NCBI GenBank assembly: GCA_964035575.1
Contig: OZ037873.1
Coordinates: forward strand, 1,178,001 to 1,242,000
Direction: 5' to 3'
From: Rhynchopus sp. YZ270_cl-10
Lineage: Eukaryota > Euglenozoa > Diplonemea > Diplonemida > Diplonemidae
Length of the DNA stretch: 64,000 nucleotides
A program made the position numbers and the translations under genes. The notes below the pieces were generated by a model. The model ran no database searches, had not been told where the DNA came from, and saw nothing but the letters and a program-made list of their open reading frames with translations. Below are positions 10,404 through 21,404 of the stretch, piece by piece (within the stretch, counting starts at the first letter, position 1; each line of letters opens with the position of its first letter).

Positions 10404-11030
10404 ATGGGTGATTGCTGCAGCAGCATAGCTGAGAGACACATACGTATTACCGGGGTGGCACACGCAGGCATGGATGTGGATGATGTGGCAGGGTACCTTC
10501 GGAACCCACGGAACTGGATCCCCCACTTGGTGGACGGTGCCGGTGGGAAGGACGTTGTGTGTGCACCGCAGGGGCCTGGCACGGATGCGGTGTCGTTCAC
10601 GTTTCAGCCTTGGCCTACTCACCATTACCGCAGCACTGCTCACACTACCGGTTCGACACATCAGACAGCATCAGGGACTGCTCAGGTGAAGCGTGTGGAT
10701 GTGCAGGGGGACAGAGCGGTGGTGGAGGTGTTCACGAACTTCTCAACGAATTCGTCGTCACTCTACACGTTCACCCTGCAGCCTGTGTCCAACACCGTTT
10801 CGTCGCAGTCAGGGACAATTATATCAACGACGGTTGCAACAACTTATGAAATGCCCGCCTTCGCCATGATTAACATGGAGCTCGAAGCAAGAAAGCAGCT
10901 TCAAATGGAGACCGATGCACTCATGACTCGTCTGGCTGCAGTGTTGTCGTTTCCAGTGGTGGAAGGAAAGCCTGTGGAAGCAAAAGAGGCAACTGGAATA
11001 CAAGTACCTCCCATGGGAAAGGCTATGTGA
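10404..11030 (+). CDS. MGC-family acylated small protein, copy 3
   Basis: 208 residues. This is the only copy starting MGDCC rather than MGC, with Cys at positions 4 and 5, so glycine-2 myristoylation remains possible. It retains YLRNPRNWIPHL, a variable loop of His/Thr/Ser, the QVKRVDVQGDRAVVEV block and the terminal helix. The C-terminal tail (VEGKPVEAKEATGIQVPPMG) is longer than in copy 2 and is shared in part with copies 4 and 5, evidence of recent sequence exchange among copies. Confidence 0.75.
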   Translation: MGDCCSSIAERHIRITGVAHAGMDVDDVAGYLRNPRNWIPHLVDGAGGKDVVCAPQGPGTDAVSFTFQPWPTHHYRSTAHTTGSTHQTASGTAQVKRVDVQGDRAVVEVFTNFSTNSSSLYTFTLQPVSNTVSSQSGTIISTTVATTYEMPAFAMINMELEARKQLQMETDALMTRLAAVLSFPVVEGKPVEAKEATGIQVPPMGKAM

Positions 11031-11682
11031 TTGGTGTGCAAGATGTTTTCCCAGAACAAAATGGGAGATGGAGATCGGCTGATTCCAGCAGGCATGTTTA
11101 CTCCTGTGGGGGCTAATGCAAGTACCCTAACAAATGCACGTACCCAGTGATGTGAGCACACGAAGTACATTGATTAAGTTTTTGTTTAAGATGTGTGTGC
11201 ACGAGAGGCACATTCATCTTTCAAGTTTCCTTTATTTTGTTATTTTCTTTGCGACGTCGTGTGAACGTGTATACGCACGCGGCGTTTTTTCATCTTTCAT
11301 AATAGTTTGGTAAAGTAGAGTTTTATCTTACATTTCACGTCATACCGTAATAACAAAAATATTATTGCCAAATTATTATTTCACTTATTATGCAACATCA
11401 ATCATACGCAAGTTAGTTTTATCCCATTCAGTTTTCTCCCATGTGTTTGTATTGTGAGTTGTGATGTGGTGAAAATCAAGCACCATCAACACTTTGTGAG
11501 AATGGTGTACTTGCGTTGTTTTCACTTTTCATTCCCTTTTCTTTTTCGACTTCCAATCGCACACCAATGTGAAGAACGTAAACCTTTCTTGAGCATTTCC
11601 CCACCCATGCGCCCTCCCTCCTATTCACCTTTACCCCTTCCAGTATTCTTGACACTAGGCATCAACACCAACACTACACATC
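11031..11682. other. intergenic with conserved blocks
   Basis: Holds the GCGACGTCG...GCGGCGT block at about 11248-11305, the TTTTCTCCCATGTG module at 11411-11505 and the TTCCAATCGCACACC block at about 11549-11635. The 135-bp leader is absent; the last 30 bases before the ATG are a C/A-rich leader of different sequence (ATCAACACCAACACTACACATC). Confidence 0.5.
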
Positions 11683-12291
11683 ATGGGTTGCTCCAACAGC
11701 ACCCCTAGGAGAAGCGTCACTATTAAGTCCAAGGCACACGCAGACGGCATGTATGTGGATGCTGTGGCAGGGTACCTTCGGGACGCACGGAACTGGATCC
11801 CCCACTTGGTGGAAGGTAGCGGCGGGAAGGACGTTGTGTGTGCACTGCAGGGGCCCGGCACTGATGCGGTGTCATTCACGTTTCAGGTTCGGGCTGTACA
11901 CCACGTCGGCACCTCTCACAGCGACGATTCGACCACGATGACACATCAGACACATCAGACGACATCAGGGACTGCTCAGGTGAAGCGTGTGGATGTGCAG
12001 GGGGACAGAGCAGTGGTGGAGGTGTTCGTGGACTTCTCAACGAATGCGTCCTCGCACTACAGGTACACCCTGCTGCGTGCGTCCAACACCTTTTCGTCGC
12101 AGTCAGGGACAACGATTGAAGCCACAGTTGTGACAACTTTCGAAATGCCCCCCGTCACCCTGAGAGACTGGCATAGGGAAAAAAGAAGGCAGCTTCAAAT
12201 GGAGACCGATGCGCTAATGCTCCGTGTGGCGGCAACACTGTCGTCTCCAGTGGTGCAAGGAAAGCCTGTGGAAGCAAAGGAGGCAACTTGA
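11683..12291 (+). CDS. MGC-family acylated small protein, copy 4
   Basis: 202 residues starting MGCSNST, a strong N-myristoylation consensus (Gly2, Ser6) with Cys3 for palmitoylation. It has the family signature AVAGYLRDARNWIPHL (Pro replaced by Ala), a variable loop with VHHVGTSHSDD, the conserved QVKRVDVQGDRAVVEV block and a terminal helix with QMETDALMLRVAATLSSP. The upstream frame is closed right before the ATG, which fixes the MGC start for the family. Confidence 0.78.
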   Translation: MGCSNSTPRRSVTIKSKAHADGMYVDAVAGYLRDARNWIPHLVEGSGGKDVVCALQGPGTDAVSFTFQVRAVHHVGTSHSDDSTTMTHQTHQTTSGTAQVKRVDVQGDRAVVEVFVDFSTNASSHYRYTLLRASNTFSSQSGTTIEATVVTTFEMPPVTLRDWHREKRRQLQMETDALMLRVAATLSSPVVQGKPVEAKEAT

Positions 12292-12988
12292 ATACGAGTA
12301 CCTCCCATGGGAGACGCTATTTAATTGGTGTGCAAGATGTTTGTCCTGAAGTAGCAATGCTCCTTTGGGAGTTGGAGCTCAAGTAATTCCAGCAGCCATG
12401 TTTAATGTCACACAAAGTACATTGATTATTCCTCTCTTACAACCCCACCCGCTAAGTTCCACATGCCTGCAGCCAAGAGGTGTCTGCACAGTGAGATGAA
12501 CTTCGCTTTTTCATTCTCAATCCTTTTGTTTAACCCATTGTTCTTCGTCTCAATCTGATTCCCCAATGAGTGTTGCATTGCTGTCATCTTTGTGTATTTG
12601 CAAGATGACTTTGGCAACAACAAAAACGCAGATTTTCTGCCACTATTTTTACACATTTTTCAGTGTGGCTGAAGGGGGGTGATTCGCACTTTTTTTCACA
12701 CTTTTACCATGTTGGCTTGCTGACTGTGTCTGTGGATATCAACCATGTGTCCTCTCCCTCCTATTCACCCTTCTTTTATTCTTTTCTTTGCGACGTCGTG
12801 TGAACGTGTTATGCGCACGCGGCGTTTTCATCTTTCACAATAGTATCGTTTTCGATCATTTGCTTTCTCTTTTTTTCACAGTCGCACAGTAACAAATATG
12901 GTTTCCAATCGCACACCAATGTGAAGAACGTAAACCTGTCTTCCTCTCCCATGCGCCCTCCCTCCTATTCACCTTTACCATCTTTGTC
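12292..12988. other. conserved tail of copy 4 and intergenic DNA
   Basis: Tail cassette as after copies 2, 5 and 7, then the GCGACGTCG...GCGGCGT block at about 12786-12845 and the TTCCAATCGCACACC block at about 12902. 12480-12980 and 13915-14560 align over long stretches, so copies 5 and 6 arose from duplication of a whole cassette including its flanks. Confidence 0.5.
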
Positions 12989-13123
12989 TTGTGTGTCATG
13001 AGCATTGGCATACGTTGTCTTCCTGTCTATGAAGCAAACCACCTCACTCCTTGCAAAGCTCTGACACATCCTTTCATCCACCTGCACCTCCAGAGTTCTC
13101 TTCTTAACACAACACAACACATC
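12989..13123 (+). promoter_or_regulatory. shared leader of MGC family (copy 5)
   Basis: The 135-bp leader, with virtually no changes relative to 10269-10403, 14571-14705 and 21270-21404. Conservation equals or exceeds that of the coding regions, which suggests function or very recent homogenisation. Confidence 0.55.
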
Positions 13124-13741
13124 ATGGGTTGCTCCAACAGCACCACGAATAAGAGGAACGTCAGCATTAACGGGAAGGCATACGCAGACGGCATGGATGT
13201 GGATGCTGTGGCAGGGTACCTTCGGGACCCACGGAACTGGATCCCCCACTTGCTGGAAGGTAACGGCGGAACGGGCGTTGTGTGTGCACTGCAGGGTCCT
13301 GGCACTGATGCGGTGTCATTCACGTTTCAGGTTAGGGCTGTACACCATCACCGCGGTACCGCGCACAGACCAGGTTCGACCACGATGACACATCAGACAG
13401 CATCAGGGAGTGCTCAGGTGAAGCGTGTGGATGTGCAGGGGGACAGTGCAGTGGTGGAGGTGTTCACGAACTTCTCAACGAACACGTCCTCGCACTACAC
13501 GTACACCTTGCAGCGTGCGTCCAACACCTCTTCATCAGGGACAACCATTGAAGCCACAGTTGTGACAACTTATGAAATGCCCCTTGTCACCGTGATAAAC
13601 ATAGAGAAGGAAGCAAGAAATCAGCTTCAAGAGCAGACCGATGCACTCATGATTCGTCTGGCTGCAGTGCTGTCGTCTCCAGTGGTGCAAGGACAGGAGG
13701 CAACTGGAATGCAAGTTCCTCCCATGGGAGACGCTATTTAA
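13124..13741 (+). CDS. MGC-family acylated small protein, copy 5
   Basis: 205 residues starting MGCSNST, closest to copy 7. Signature AVAGYLRDPRNWIPHL; variable loop VHHHRGTAHRPG; QVKRVDVQGDSAVVEV with R-to-S change; terminal helix QEQTDALMIRLAAVLSSP; tail ends in ATGMQVPPMGDAI. The segment coding for TSSSGTT lacks a few codons present in copies 1-4 (SSQSGTT), a deletion shared with copy 7, so 5 and 7 share a recent ancestor or conversion tract. Confidence 0.78.
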   Translation: MGCSNSTTNKRNVSINGKAYADGMDVDAVAGYLRDPRNWIPHLLEGNGGTGVVCALQGPGTDAVSFTFQVRAVHHHRGTAHRPGSTTMTHQTASGSAQVKRVDVQGDSAVVEVFTNFSTNTSSHYTYTLQRASNTSSSGTTIEATVVTTYEMPLVTVINIEKEARNQLQEQTDALMIRLAAVLSSPVVQGQEATGMQVPPMGDAI

Positions 13742-14570
13742 TTGGTCTGCAAGATGTTTTCCCAGAAGGAAAACATCCTGAAGTAGCAATGCTACTTTGG
13801 GAGTTGGAGCTCAGCTGATTCCAGCAGCCATGTTTGATGTGCGCACACAAAGTACATTGATTATTCCTCTCTTACAACCCCACCCGCTAAGTTCCACATG
13901 CTGCAGCCAAGTGGTGTCTGCACGAGATGAACTTCACTTTTTCATTTTCAATTTGACCCTCTCAAATACTTTCAATTCTGTGAACTGTATATGAATCTAA
14001 TTCTCAATCCTTTTTTTTAAAACCCATTGTTCTTCGTCTCAATCTGATTCCCCAATGAGTGTTGCATTGCTGTCATCTTTGTGTATTTGCAAGATGACTT
14101 TGGCAACAACAAAAACGCAGATTTTCTGCCACTATTTTTACACATTTTTGTATTTGCTTTTACAACATGCTGACGGGAGCGTTAGTTTTGGTTTTGTTTT
14201 TATTTGAAAGGTGGCAACTACCTTTTCACTTTACTGTGAACCCCGACTTAGACCGAGGTGTATTCATCGAATGTAAGACCCGGTTTAAAAACCTCAGTAA
14301 TCACGAGAGGATAGTGGATATCAACCATGTGTCCTCTCCCTCCTATTCACCCTTCTTTTATTCTTTTCTTTGCGACGTCGTGTGAACGTGTTATGCGCAC
14401 GCGGCGTTTTCATCTTTCACAATAGTATCGTTTTCGATCATTTGCTTTCTCTTTTTTTCACAGTCACATAGTAACAAATATGGTTTCCAATCGCACACCA
14501 ATGTGAAGAACGTACACCTGTCTTCCTCTCCCATGCGCCCTCCCTCCTATTCACCTTTACCATCTTTGTC
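13742..14570. other. conserved tail of copy 5 and intergenic DNA
   Basis: Tail cassette, then the CGGTTTAAA block at about 14273 and the GCGACGTCG...GCGGCGT block at about 14368-14427. No additional gene seen. Confidence 0.5.
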
Positions 14571-14705
14571 TTGTGTGTCATGAGCATTGGCATACGTTGT
14601 CTTCCTGTCTATGAAGCAAACCACCTCACTCCTTGCAAAGCTCTGACACATCCTTTCATCCACCTGCACCTCCAGAGTTCTCTTCTTAACACAACACAAC
14701 ACATC
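14571..14705 (+). promoter_or_regulatory. shared leader of MGC family (copy 6)
   Basis: The 135-bp leader again, joined directly to the ATG of copy 6 through AACACAACACAACACATC. Confidence 0.55.
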
Positions 14706-15356
14706 ATGGGTTGCGTACTCGGCACAGTTGAGAATCACGTCAATGTTTACGGGCAGGCATACGCAGACGGCATGGATGTGGGTGCCGTGGCAGGGTACCT
14801 TCGGGACCCACGGAACTGGATCCCCCACTTGGCGGAGGCTAACGGTGGGACGAACGCTGTGTGTGCACTGCAGGGGCCTAACACTGATGTTGTGTCGTTC
14901 ACCTGTACGGTTCATGCTGTACACCGTCACAACAATTTCGATGGACAACAACGCCAATACCATGAACCCAGACAGACATATCAGACTAGATCAGGGACTG
15001 CGCAGCTGAAGCGTGTGGATGTGCAGAGGGACAGAACAGTGGTGGAGGTGCTCGTGGACTTCTCAATGTCAACGAATGTGTCCACGCTCTACACGTTCAC
15101 CCTGCAGCGTGCGTCCAGCACCTTTTCGTCGCAGCCAGGGACAACCATATCAACCATGGTTGCGTGTAGGTATGGAATGCCCGCCTTCGCTGCGTCAATG
15201 ATGGAGCAGACCTCAAGAAAGATGTTCAAACAGCAGACCGATGCACTCATGATGCGTCTGTCGTCAGCGCTGTCGTGTCCAGTAGTGCAGCAGACAAGGC
15301 CTGTGCAAGGGAAGCCTATTCACCCAAGAAGGACCAGAGGGACGAAAAGGATATAA
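14706..15356 (+). CDS. MGC-family acylated small protein, copy 6
   Basis: 216 residues, the longest and most diverged copy, starting MGCVLGT. Signature AVAGYLRDPRNWIPHL is intact; the loop is long and rich in His, Asn and Gln; the core block reads QLKRVDVQRDRTVVEV; the C-terminus ends in a basic stretch (HPRRTRGTKRI) absent from other copies, which may help membrane association. Its downstream flank lacks the tail cassette seen after the other copies. Confidence 0.75.
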   Translation: MGCVLGTVENHVNVYGQAYADGMDVGAVAGYLRDPRNWIPHLAEANGGTNAVCALQGPNTDVVSFTCTVHAVHRHNNFDGQQRQYHEPRQTYQTRSGTAQLKRVDVQRDRTVVEVLVDFSMSTNVSTLYTFTLQRASSTFSSQPGTTISTMVACRYGMPAFAASMMEQTSRKMFKQQTDALMMRLSSALSCPVVQQTRPVQGKPIHPRRTRGTKRI

Positions 15357-16657
15357 GGGTTGAGATTTGGGGTTTTGGCCTGTTCTTGACGGGAAGAGAT
15401 TAAGGTTTTCCCTTATCTCTTATTCACAAAAAAATGCAAAAAAAGACCTGAAAATTTCAAAAAAGAAAAATAGGTCAAAAAGCGAATAAGCGATACCGTA
15501 TCTCTTCAACCCTTATCTCCTAGTCGCCTTTTTGGTTTTCCCCCCCCAAAAATGAAAACCCCATCCTTCTTTATTTATTTGTTTTTTGTTGATGGCATCA
15601 ATCCATCCTAAACGGAACGGTTCTATTTGTTTAGTTTTCTCCCACAAAGTAGTTTTCTCCCATGTGTTGTGACATTGTATGACGTTGTGAGTTTATTAGC
15701 AGAGTGTACTGTCAACACATTTTTTTGTTCGATTTTTTGTTCTGTGAGGAACCCAAAACGTCAATGAAGTTTGCACAACGGAGAGATGGGTTTTTTTTGT
15801 AATGTTTTCTTCCACCTCTTCTTTCAAACTACTGCATAGCCTTTGTCTTTCTTTTTGGGTATGCGGGACTCTCCCCCTTGTCCTCAGGGTGCTGAACGTC
15901 CCTGCCCCTTCCCTATGCAAAGTTAAACCCTGGCAGGGTATATTAATGCTGGGCCGTGGCTTCCCCATGCTATGAAGGGTGCTCGCACCCAGAGCATGAA
16001 ACAGCGACAAACGGTCAGGCCAGGCCTTCGGTTCTGCTACACCTGTAGGTTACGGTGTACTGCCTGTAAGGACGTCCATGTAAATCTGCATCAACAGCTA
16101 CAGTTTATTCTCCCCCTCACCCACCCCTTTTGCAGCATAACCTCTTTTTTTTCGTTCGCGAGTTTGTTTTGCGTCGTCCGCAGTTTACAAACTTTTTTTT
16201 ACCCTGTGTATCAAATGATACTGTGATGGATAGACATGAAAAGGGGCAGCATATAGGTGGTCCCGTGTTGTTTTTCCACAGAACGGACACAGTCGTGTCT
16301 GTTCCCAAACCACAAAAGCAAATCAATAAAAAATGTTGGAAGCAAAAAAAAAAAGAACAAAACAATGTGGTTTTCAACAGGGGCTATAAAATTGTCACTT
16401 TTCATGTCTAGTTTCCAACCCAATGTCAACGTTTCATTTCTTATGCATCGTCATTGAAAATGTAACGGTTAATATTGCTGATGTACAAGTTAGTTTTATC
16501 CCATGAAATAGTTTTCTCCCATGTGTTTGTATTGTGAGTTGTGATGTGGTGAAAATTAGAAACAGCAGAGTGTACCGTCGACATCTTGTGAGAATTATGG
16601 TGTACTGGCGAGGTTTTCACTTCTTGTTCTTGTTTTCACTTTGCTAAAGAGGAAAAA
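15357..16657. other. intergenic, two copies of the upstream module without a gene
   Basis: Modules of the TTTTCTCCCATGTG type occur at about 15632-15720 and 16490-16600, but no family gene follows either, so these may be orphan promoters left by lost copies or the module may be mobile. Between 15960 and 16120 a short frame with two CxxC pairs (CYTCRLRCTAC) can be read, too little to call a gene. Confidence 0.45.
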
Positions 16658-17147
16658 AAACAAGTAATTGCTATCGGAAAAAAAACCGGGTGTGCTGTGG
16701 AACTCCACTCTGAAAAAAATATAATCTACAACACGCCCAGCATTCTGCTCTTCTGCAGGTATGCTAAAACGCTCTTCGTACGCTGCTGAACCCACTGGGA
16801 TGCCTGCATCTGAAACTTTTAAACAGTGCGGCTGTCCTCTTCGTCCAGCACCATCTGCTCGATCGCGTTATTGGACGTAGTCTCGGCAGGCTCGATAACC
16901 ATTCGCTCGGGCGGCCTCGGCATGTTCCAGCTCGTAGTCGTCCACAGGCTCCCACGCATCGTCGTCGTCATCAGAGCAGTGCGGAAGGAACACATAATGC
17001 ACAGACGACAACACGTCGTCGATCGCACCAGGCATCGTCACATCAGCACCTCCAGAAAATCGCCAGGATGCTATGGTGGTTTCGAAAATCGCGCGGAGTT
17101 ATCCACAGCACACCCCATTTTTTTTCTTAGCAATTAGTTGTTCTTGT
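16658..17147. mobile_element. TIR element family 1, copy 1 (possible pogo-like, internally deleted)
   Basis: About 490 bp bounded by imperfect terminal inverted repeats of about 45 bases, ACAAGTAATTGCTATCGG at the left and the matching end at the right. Copies lie at 52997-53435 and from 63702 on. On the minus strand the interior encodes a fragment: ETTIASWRFSGGAD, then an acidic run DDDDDAWEPVDDYELEHAE, ending DEEDSRTV and a stop. The first block is weakly like the C-terminal helix of pogo/Tigger DDE_1 transposases. Frames differ between copies, so all are non-autonomous. Confidence 0.65.
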
Positions 17148-17302
17148 TATTATTGTTTTCCCCACCCTTCCTTCAACCCGATCAGTTCGTATTGTTTTCG
17201 CGAAAACATGAAATTACACATTTCAAGAGAACAAAAAATTAAAAAGGGTTCGCCCCCTCAATGGGACGCCGGAAACCATAATTCCTCAGTGTCAGCCGCA
17301 TC
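17148..17302. other. spacer between TIR element and satellite
   Basis: AT-rich spacer. A segment around TTTTCGCGAAAACATGAAATT is shared with about 52900-52930 in inverted orientation, next to TIR element copy 2, so the duplicated unit is larger than the element itself. Confidence 0.4.
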
Positions 17303-18065
17303 ATTTCAATGAAACCAAAAAGTGGCTTATTTGCATTTTTGGGCTCCGCCCGTGCAGCGGTGGGGTCATTTCGGAAAATTGGACAATTTTTTGACCACTT
17401 AAATTTTGAGAAATATGAGCCCGGTTCCTTATACGTGGGGCCCATTTTTGGCCAAAATTTTTCTCAAAATCGACGAAATTAAAATTAGACCCCTTACCCC
17501 CCCCCAGAATCATTTCAATACACTACCTGTATTGGTTGCTGACGCGTGTATACAGGAAGGTTGGGAAAAAGTGGCTTATTTGCATTTTTGGGCTCCGCCC
17601 GTGCAGCGGTGGGGTCATTTCGGAAAATTGGACAATTTTTTGACCACTTAAATTTTGAGAAATATGAGCCCGGTTCCTTATACGTGGGGCCCATTTTTGG
17701 CCAAAATTTTTCTCAAAATCGACGAAATTAAAATTAGACCCCTTACCCCCCCCCAGAATCATTTCAATACACTACCTGTATTGGTTGCTGACGCGTGTAT
17801 ACAGGAAGGTTGGGAAAAAGTGGCTTATTTGCATTTTTGGGCTCCGCCCGTGCAGCGGTGGGGTCATTTCGGAAAATTGGACAATTTTTTGACCACTTAA
17901 ATTTTGAGAAATATGAGCCCGGTTCCTTATACGTGGGGCCCATTTTTGGCCAAAATTTTTCTCAAAATCGACGAAATTAAAATTAGACCCCTTACCCCCC
18001 CCCAGAATCATTTCAATACACTACCTGTATTGGTTGCTGACGCGTGTATACAGGAAGGTTGGGAA
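17303..18065. repeat. tandem satellite, three 249-bp units
   Basis: Three almost identical 249-bp units start near 17319, 17568 and 17817. Each contains TGGGGTCATTTCGGAAAATT, ATATGAGCCCGGTTCC and a C-run near GACGCGTGTATACAGGAAGG. Identical short frames on both strands are by-products. Diverged single pieces of the same unit occur at about 25020-25140, 35160-35600, 52735-52880, 53555-53800 and 55590-55760. Confidence 0.9.
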
Positions 18066-18136
18066 AATAAACGAGTCCACTTTGTTATCATAACCACAAC
18101 AAACACAAACAAAAAAAGCAAGGGTACTTCTTTAGC

Positions 18137-21090
18137 ACACGGATGCTGCCAGATCTGGCCAGATCTCCAGATCTGGGCCGCCCAGATCTGGCCAGATCTG
18201 GGAAAAATTTTTTTTTTTTTGAAAAAAAATTTTTTCCCAGACGTCCCAGATCTGGCCAGATCTGGCCACATCTGGGAGATCTGGGACGTCTGGGAAAATT
18301 TTTTTTTCCAGGTACCCCCAATGACATAACGAAGTATCGCTTGAAGTACCGTTCAATATACGTTGCTCGTGTGTGCAAGTTACGAAGTAGGACACACAAG
18401 GTATATCAAACGATAAATCAATCAGATAAACGTTACATCATTGGAAAATTGTTGGCACCGCCGCCCTGTCTTCGTATTTATTACGTCGACAGGCCAAACA
18501 GCGTTGGGCTCAGAAGAAGCAGTGCAAAACACTGGGGATCAACATGAGAACCAACTCCCAACAACACAGGCTACCGAAGTAGCAGGTGGGGTGTTGCGGG
18601 TGTTTGGGGTGAAAGAAAATCGATTTTGGTAAGTTACAGCAGAAAATTCTTAAGTTTGCACAATTGAGAAGGGTGTTACCACTGCCTAATATTATTCGTA
18701 CATGTGAACCGGTAAGGTCGAGAAGGGTGGACACGGCATACAAGTACAAGTACAAGTAAGACGTACCTTCTACAAAGGCTGAATTCGCAATTCTTAAGGG
18801 ATTGAATTCAGCCCCCACGTGGTGTTTTTGAGAAAATCATTCCATGGTATACAACTATGGTTCCCGAAGAATGATTCGCCCCTCCTCGTTCATGCAAACT
18901 TAAGAAAATTCTGAAGTAACTACAACCTGGCGTGCGGGTACAGATGCATTGCTTTGTTCTTTCCTCAAAGTCATGTGTGATCTCTCGGGTCTGTACTAAA
19001 GTCAGTGTTTAGATAAGCATCCACTTGACTCGTTCTAACAACCGTTGAAATCTAGAACAAAACAATACACTGCCCCTTCTCACACCAAGCCGCCATGCTT
19101 CAAGAGCATGCCCTGGGCAAAAATTACTGTGACAAAAATTAGTTTTCTGGGGGAACGCAATATTTTCTTGTGCCTAGTCCTCCGCAAGCAGAGGACAGAC
19201 TTTCCGGATCCCGAAGTCGAATTTCTTGCACTAGCTACGCTCCCTGGGTTAAATGGCTATAGCAGTGACTGACTAAGAGTTTCATAATAATTAGGGTGGT
19301 CTATGGGGTGGGTTAATGGAAAAGTTGGTATATAAACCCGACTTTTACGATCGCCACCTGGTTTTGAAATAATTGCACCAGCTCTTCCGTCGGCACTGCT
19401 TCGCTGTTATGATGAAGGGTCGTCGGTTCGGGTACCTGTTAAGAGAAATTGAATGTAAAAGTAGAGACTACAACAAAAAAACAAACAAACAAACAAGAAG
19501 CCGCCCCGTACCCCTTAAACGTAAAAGTGACATTTTTGTTGACAAAAAAAAAAAAATAGCTAAAAAATAGCGAACATGTCGAAAAGGGAGAAAATCGGGG
19601 GGTTAAAAACATACCTTGCACTCGGCCCACTCTCCAGGTACAAAGAACATCACTGCACGACAAACCCACTACTACGATAGAAAATAACTATTTTTTACCG
19701 AACAGAAAGGTCGTTTTATTGATGAGTGTTTTCTGAGTGCACACTCAGTGGGGACAAAATGCAACACTTACCGAAAAAATTCTCCAATCGGACAAAAACC
19801 TTTCTAAACACCCAAAAAAAAACACCTCAGTCCACATCCGCTGGGGTCGCGAGATGGAAATATATGGTTTTACAGCTTTTGGGGGGTCTAGCGTGGGTCC
19901 CAGATGCATTTTGCAACGGGTCTGTGTGTGCCTCAACCGCTTCACAGTACCCTTTTTTGTAACTGAAAACGACGCATCCTGTACCTAAGTGCACTGAAGC
20001 CTTGCTTGCGTCCTCCTTCGTGGTTTTGGGCGTTCGCATGCGAGAATCATTATCGCATTCTCACATGTAATTCTCGCATCACGGAGAGGATTTTAGCGTT
20101 ACGTGACCACAAAAAAAGTGCACAAAATTAGGTTGGTCAAAAATCACCTTGCACTTGTGAAGGAATTGCTGAGGAAATGTGAAATATGCGTGTTTTGGTA
20201 CACAAAAGTGCGTTTTGGGTGGTTCTGAAGGGTCAAAACACCAAAAAAAAAACGTTTTTTTGCATTTTTGGTCACCCAAGGACCCACTATTTTGGTTGAT
20301 ATTTTTTTTTTTCCCTTTGCGAAAAAATACCCAAAAATCACGGCTATAAAAACGCTAAGGAAAAATCGATTTTCATTTTTTGGGCAGAGAAGTGCGTTTT
20401 AGGCGCCCACAGATGGTCAAAACATCAAAATTTTTGTGTTTTTGGCATCTTTGGACACCCAAGGACCCACTATCAGGGGTGAATTTTTTTTGCCTGAGAT
20501 TTGCCTTTGCCAGAAATCGAAGAAAAAAAAATTATGAAGGAAATTGCTAAGAAAAAGTCGAAATTGTGGGCCCCTGTACTGCATATGGCGGTACCAGATC
20601 GTCAAAACACCCGACTCTTGCGTTTTTTTGCACTTTTTGGTACACAAAAACCCTGCTCAGGGGTCAAAATTTTCCCGGAAAAAAAAAATTTTTTTTTTCG
20701 AGATTTTTCAAAAATCGACTTGTCTTTGGTAAAAACCATGAAATTTCGGGTTCGCAAAACCACGTTTTAGACCCCCACAGATGCTCAAAAGTGCCAAATT
20801 TTGCTTTAAATGGCCTCAAATCGTCGAAATTAGCCCTTTTTAGGGGCGAAAAAAAAAATTCGAGAGTCCCTTTCCCTGGGAGACAATAGCCAGAAATCTG
20901 AGGGAAAAAAAAAACTGGCCAGATTTCCAGATCTGGCCAGATCTGGGGAGTTTTTTTTTTTTTTTGAAAAAAAAAAGTTCCCAGATTCCCAGATCTGGCC
21001 AGATCTGGAAACAAGATCTCCACATCTGGAAAACGAGCCAGATCTGGGAAATTGGCCCCCAAATCTGGCCAGATCTGGCAGCATCCGTGT
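18137..21090. mobile_element. 3-kb TIR element A with CCAGATCTGG subterminal arrays
   Basis: Both ends carry (C)ACGGATGCTGCCAGATCTGG in inverted orientation followed by arrays of the palindrome CCAGATCTGG (18145-18300 and 20917-21080). A short direct repeat TTAGCA flanks it (18132-18137 and 21090-21095). It separates MGC copies 6 and 7. The interior has no intact gene. Segments 18440-18620 and 19050-19270 match 23590-23790 and 24070-24350 in element B. 20200-20860 holds four diverged repeats of about 190 bp built on CGTTTT...GGTCAAAAC; the last also matches 25965-26050 in B. Confidence 0.7.
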
Positions 21091-21269
21091 TAGCACCCTC
21101 TGTACCTTCTTTTCATTAGAAAAAGAATGTATATGAAACAAACTTTTCATGTTCTCCTTCTTTTTCGACTTCCAATCGCACACCAATGTGAATAATGTAA
21201 ACCCTTCTTGAGCATTTTCCCACCCATCCCTCCTCGCCCTCCCTCCTAGTCACCTTTACCATCTTTGTC

Positions 21270-21404
21270 TTGTGTGTCATGAGCATTGGCATACGTTGTC
21301 TTCCTGTCTATGAAGCAAACCACCTCACTCCTTGCAAAGCTCTGACACATCCTTTCATCCACCTGCACCTCCAGAGTTCTCTTCTTAACACAACACAACA
21401 CATC
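21270..21404 (+). promoter_or_regulatory. shared leader of MGC family (copy 7)
   Basis: The 135-bp leader, preceded at 21171-21255 by the TTCCAATCGCACACC block. The conserved cassette resumes within 85 bases of the end of element A. Confidence 0.55.

Noticed and set aside
19045-19272. Cys-containing frame in element A, repeated at 24117-24338, considered as a piggyBac-like zinc-ribbon tail
   Set aside because: Cys spacing does not fit and the frame is not maintained among the three related copies; left as unassigned repeat.
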